In this document: positions 62,937 to 64,000 of the stretch, one piece after another
Position numbering within the stretch: the stretch's first letter is position 1
Layout of the letters: every line of letters starts with the position of its first letter
Assembly (NCBI RefSeq): GCF_024171885.1
Contig: NZ_JAMTCP010000031.1
Span: 1 to 64,000 of the forward strand
DNA: 64,000 nt
Source: Streptoalloteichus tenebrarius
GTDB taxonomy: Bacteria; Actinomycetota; Actinomycetes; Mycobacteriales; Pseudonocardiaceae
Reading direction: 5' to 3'
Translations under genes and position numbers: made by a program
Notes under the pieces: model-generated
Told to the model about the DNA's origin: nothing
Seen by the model: only the letters and a program-made list of their open reading frames with translations
Database searches by the model: none

Positions 62937-64000
62937 TCAGTAGGGCAACTCGACGTCGACGACCGTGCCCCCGCCCTCACGCGGGCACACCTGGAAGGCG
63001 CCGCCCGCGCCAGTGATCCGGACCTGCTGACTGGCCAGCCCGATGTGCCCCTCGGCGATGCGCCGCCGCAGCACACCGGGCTGGATGCCCACCCCGTCGT
63101 CCCGCACGGACAGCCGCAGGCGCCCGGCGCTCGCGCTCAACCGCAGCTCCACGTGGGAGGCCCTGGCGTGCCGCTCGACGTTGGCCAGCAACTCGCGCGC
63201 CGCCGAGTACACCAACTGCTCGGCCGGATGCCTCGGCACCGGGTCAATCCGGCACTCCAGGGTGAACCGGCCCCGCTTCGCCGCCCGCTCCCCCAGGCTG
63301 CGCAGGGCCTGGGCCAGACCGGCCTCCCGCAGGACGCGCGGGTGCAGCTCGAACACCGCCTCCCGCAGCTCCCGCACGGTGTCCGTCACCACCTCACGCA
63401 CCCGGTGCCACCACGCGCCCCGCTGCTCCGGCGCGACCTCCTCCAGATCCAGCCGCACCGCCAGCAGGTTCTGCACCGCGCCGTCGTGCAACGCCTCGGC
63501 CAACGCCGCCCGCTCCCGGTCCTCCACCCGCAGGACCTCCGCGAGCAGACGCTCCCGTTCGTCCACCAGGCTCTGGATGCGTTCGCTGCGCCTTCCCAGG
63601 GCCACCGTCAACAACGTGCACATACCCGTGAGCCACAACAGGTAGCTGGCGTCGGTGCCGGCGCGGAGCAGGTCGTACGGAAGCCCGCGCGACGGGTCCA
63701 GATTCGCCACGTCCTCGGGGCGCAGCGGCGCGAGGACCAGCACCCCGTGCCCCACCAAACCGGCGAGGCCCACCCCCGCCGTCAGCCACGCGCGGTTCCA
63801 CGGGATCGCCGCCACCGGCAACAGGAAGTACGCGTACCGCGCCTCCGAACCCGGGCCCCGGGACAACGCCGCAAGGACGGTGATCACGACGAGGTCGACC
63901 ACCGCGGCCACCACCGCGGCCATCGGCCCCACCCGCTCGGGCCGGGTCACGAACCGCAGCCAGCCCAGAGCCCACAGGACGTAGGCCGCGACCACGGAGT
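62937..64000 (-). CDS. NarL-type sensor histidine kinase (5' end beyond window)
   Basis: At least 352 residues; the N-terminus lies past the right edge. Several membrane helices (from VVDLVVITVLAAL to SYLLWLTGMCTLLTV) precede a HisKA_3 dimerisation region DRERAALAEALHDGAVQNLL with the phosphoacceptor His, and a HATPase with AARELLANVERHARAS (N box), VRDDGVGI (G1) and GHIGLASQQVRITGAGG. This class pairs with LuxR-type regulators; none is in the window, so a partner may lie to the right. Confidence 0.93.
   Translation of the reverse strand, partial: SVVAAYVLWALGWLRFVTRPERVGPMAAVVAAVVDLVVITVLAALSRGPGSEARYAYFLLPVAAIPWNRAWLTAGVGLAGLVGHGVLVLAPLRPEDVANLDPSRGLPYDLLRAGTDASYLLWLTGMCTLLTVALGRRSERIQSLVDERERLLAEVLRVEDRERAALAEALHDGAVQNLLAVRLDLEEVAPEQRGAWWHRVREVVTDTVRELREAVFELHPRVLREAGLAQALRSLGERAAKRGRFTLECRIDPVPRHPAEQLVYSAARELLANVERHARASHVELRLSASAGRLRLSVRDDGVGIQPGVLRRRIAEGHIGLASQQVRITGAGGAFQVCPREGGGTVVDVELPY

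Noticed and set aside
1-64000. rRNA, tRNA, riboswitch or intact transposase
   Set aside because: I looked for tRNA T-loop and anticodon arms, cobalamin riboswitch features near cobQ and DDE transposase motifs and could not support any.

Overview
The window comes from a very GC-rich actinobacterium, most likely a member of the Pseudonocardiales (Saccharothrix, Actinosynnema or Lentzea type). This rests on a mycothione reductase, frequent GTG starts, RNA methyltransferase, CeoB/CeoC and Rip1/IspG/Dxr neighbourhoods like those of Mycobacterium tuberculosis, a type I-E CRISPR repeat and a polymorphic RHS toxin with a type VII-style N-terminus. Genus level is inference. No rRNA, tRNA, intact insertion sequence or cas gene was seen.

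Layout. 1-7.2 kb (minus): two-component system, YbaB/EbfC-like protein, small EspC/ESX-like protein and a large RHS toxin whose C-terminal toxin domain lies beyond the left edge. 7.4-9.3 kb: dxs. 9.7-16.6 kb: beta-oxidation cluster (alpha-methylacyl-CoA racemase type CoA transferase, acyl-CoA dehydrogenase, FadB-like, thiolase) with a convergent AraC-type regulator. 16.7-17.8 kb: type I-E-like CRISPR locus made of two leader-array modules plus a remnant, without cas genes. 17.8-24.8 kb: conserved block matching, from memory, M. tuberculosis Rv2689c-Rv2695: RNA m5U methyltransferase, KimA-like permease, CeoB and CeoC, DUF3159 membrane protein, OB-fold protein and a hydrolase. 24.8-38.6 kb is accessory: PLP enzyme with divergent GntR regulator, GNAT, LysE exporter, four secreted trypsin-like proteases around a lysophospholipase-like hydrolase and an MmpS-like protein, an M48 protease, a polysaccharide deacetylase lipoprotein, PspC, VanZ-RDD and PEBP proteins. 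38.8-60.7 kb is a second conserved block (mtr, map, penicillin-binding lipoprotein, GNAT, ispG, rip1, dxr, DUF2631, rlmN) with insertions: an MFS transporter with its GntR regulator, cobQ and a potABCD-type transporter. 60.8-64 kb: methyltransferase, divergent LytR-CpsA-Psr protein and a NarL-type histidine kinase cut by the right edge.

Pathways. dxs, ispG and dxr belong to the MEP isoprenoid pathway. The permease with divergent ceoB-ceoC looks like a potassium uptake and gating module. The exported proteases, deacetylase lipoprotein, PBP lipoprotein, Rip1 and LCP protein point to heavy envelope remodelling.

Most notable. (1) The CRISPR locus carries two 140-nt leader copies about 91 percent identical, one internal; repeat decay suggests only the module nearer trmA still acquires spacers. 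(2) Two toxin-antitoxin modules (46.3-47.0 and 59.1-59.5 kb) are readable only across frameshifts and, in the second, a large deletion. (3) The RHS toxin sits with a YbaB-like and an ESX-like partner. (4) The palindrome GTCCANNNTGGAC recurs at least six times. (5) Long U-less hairpins lie at nearly every convergent gene end.
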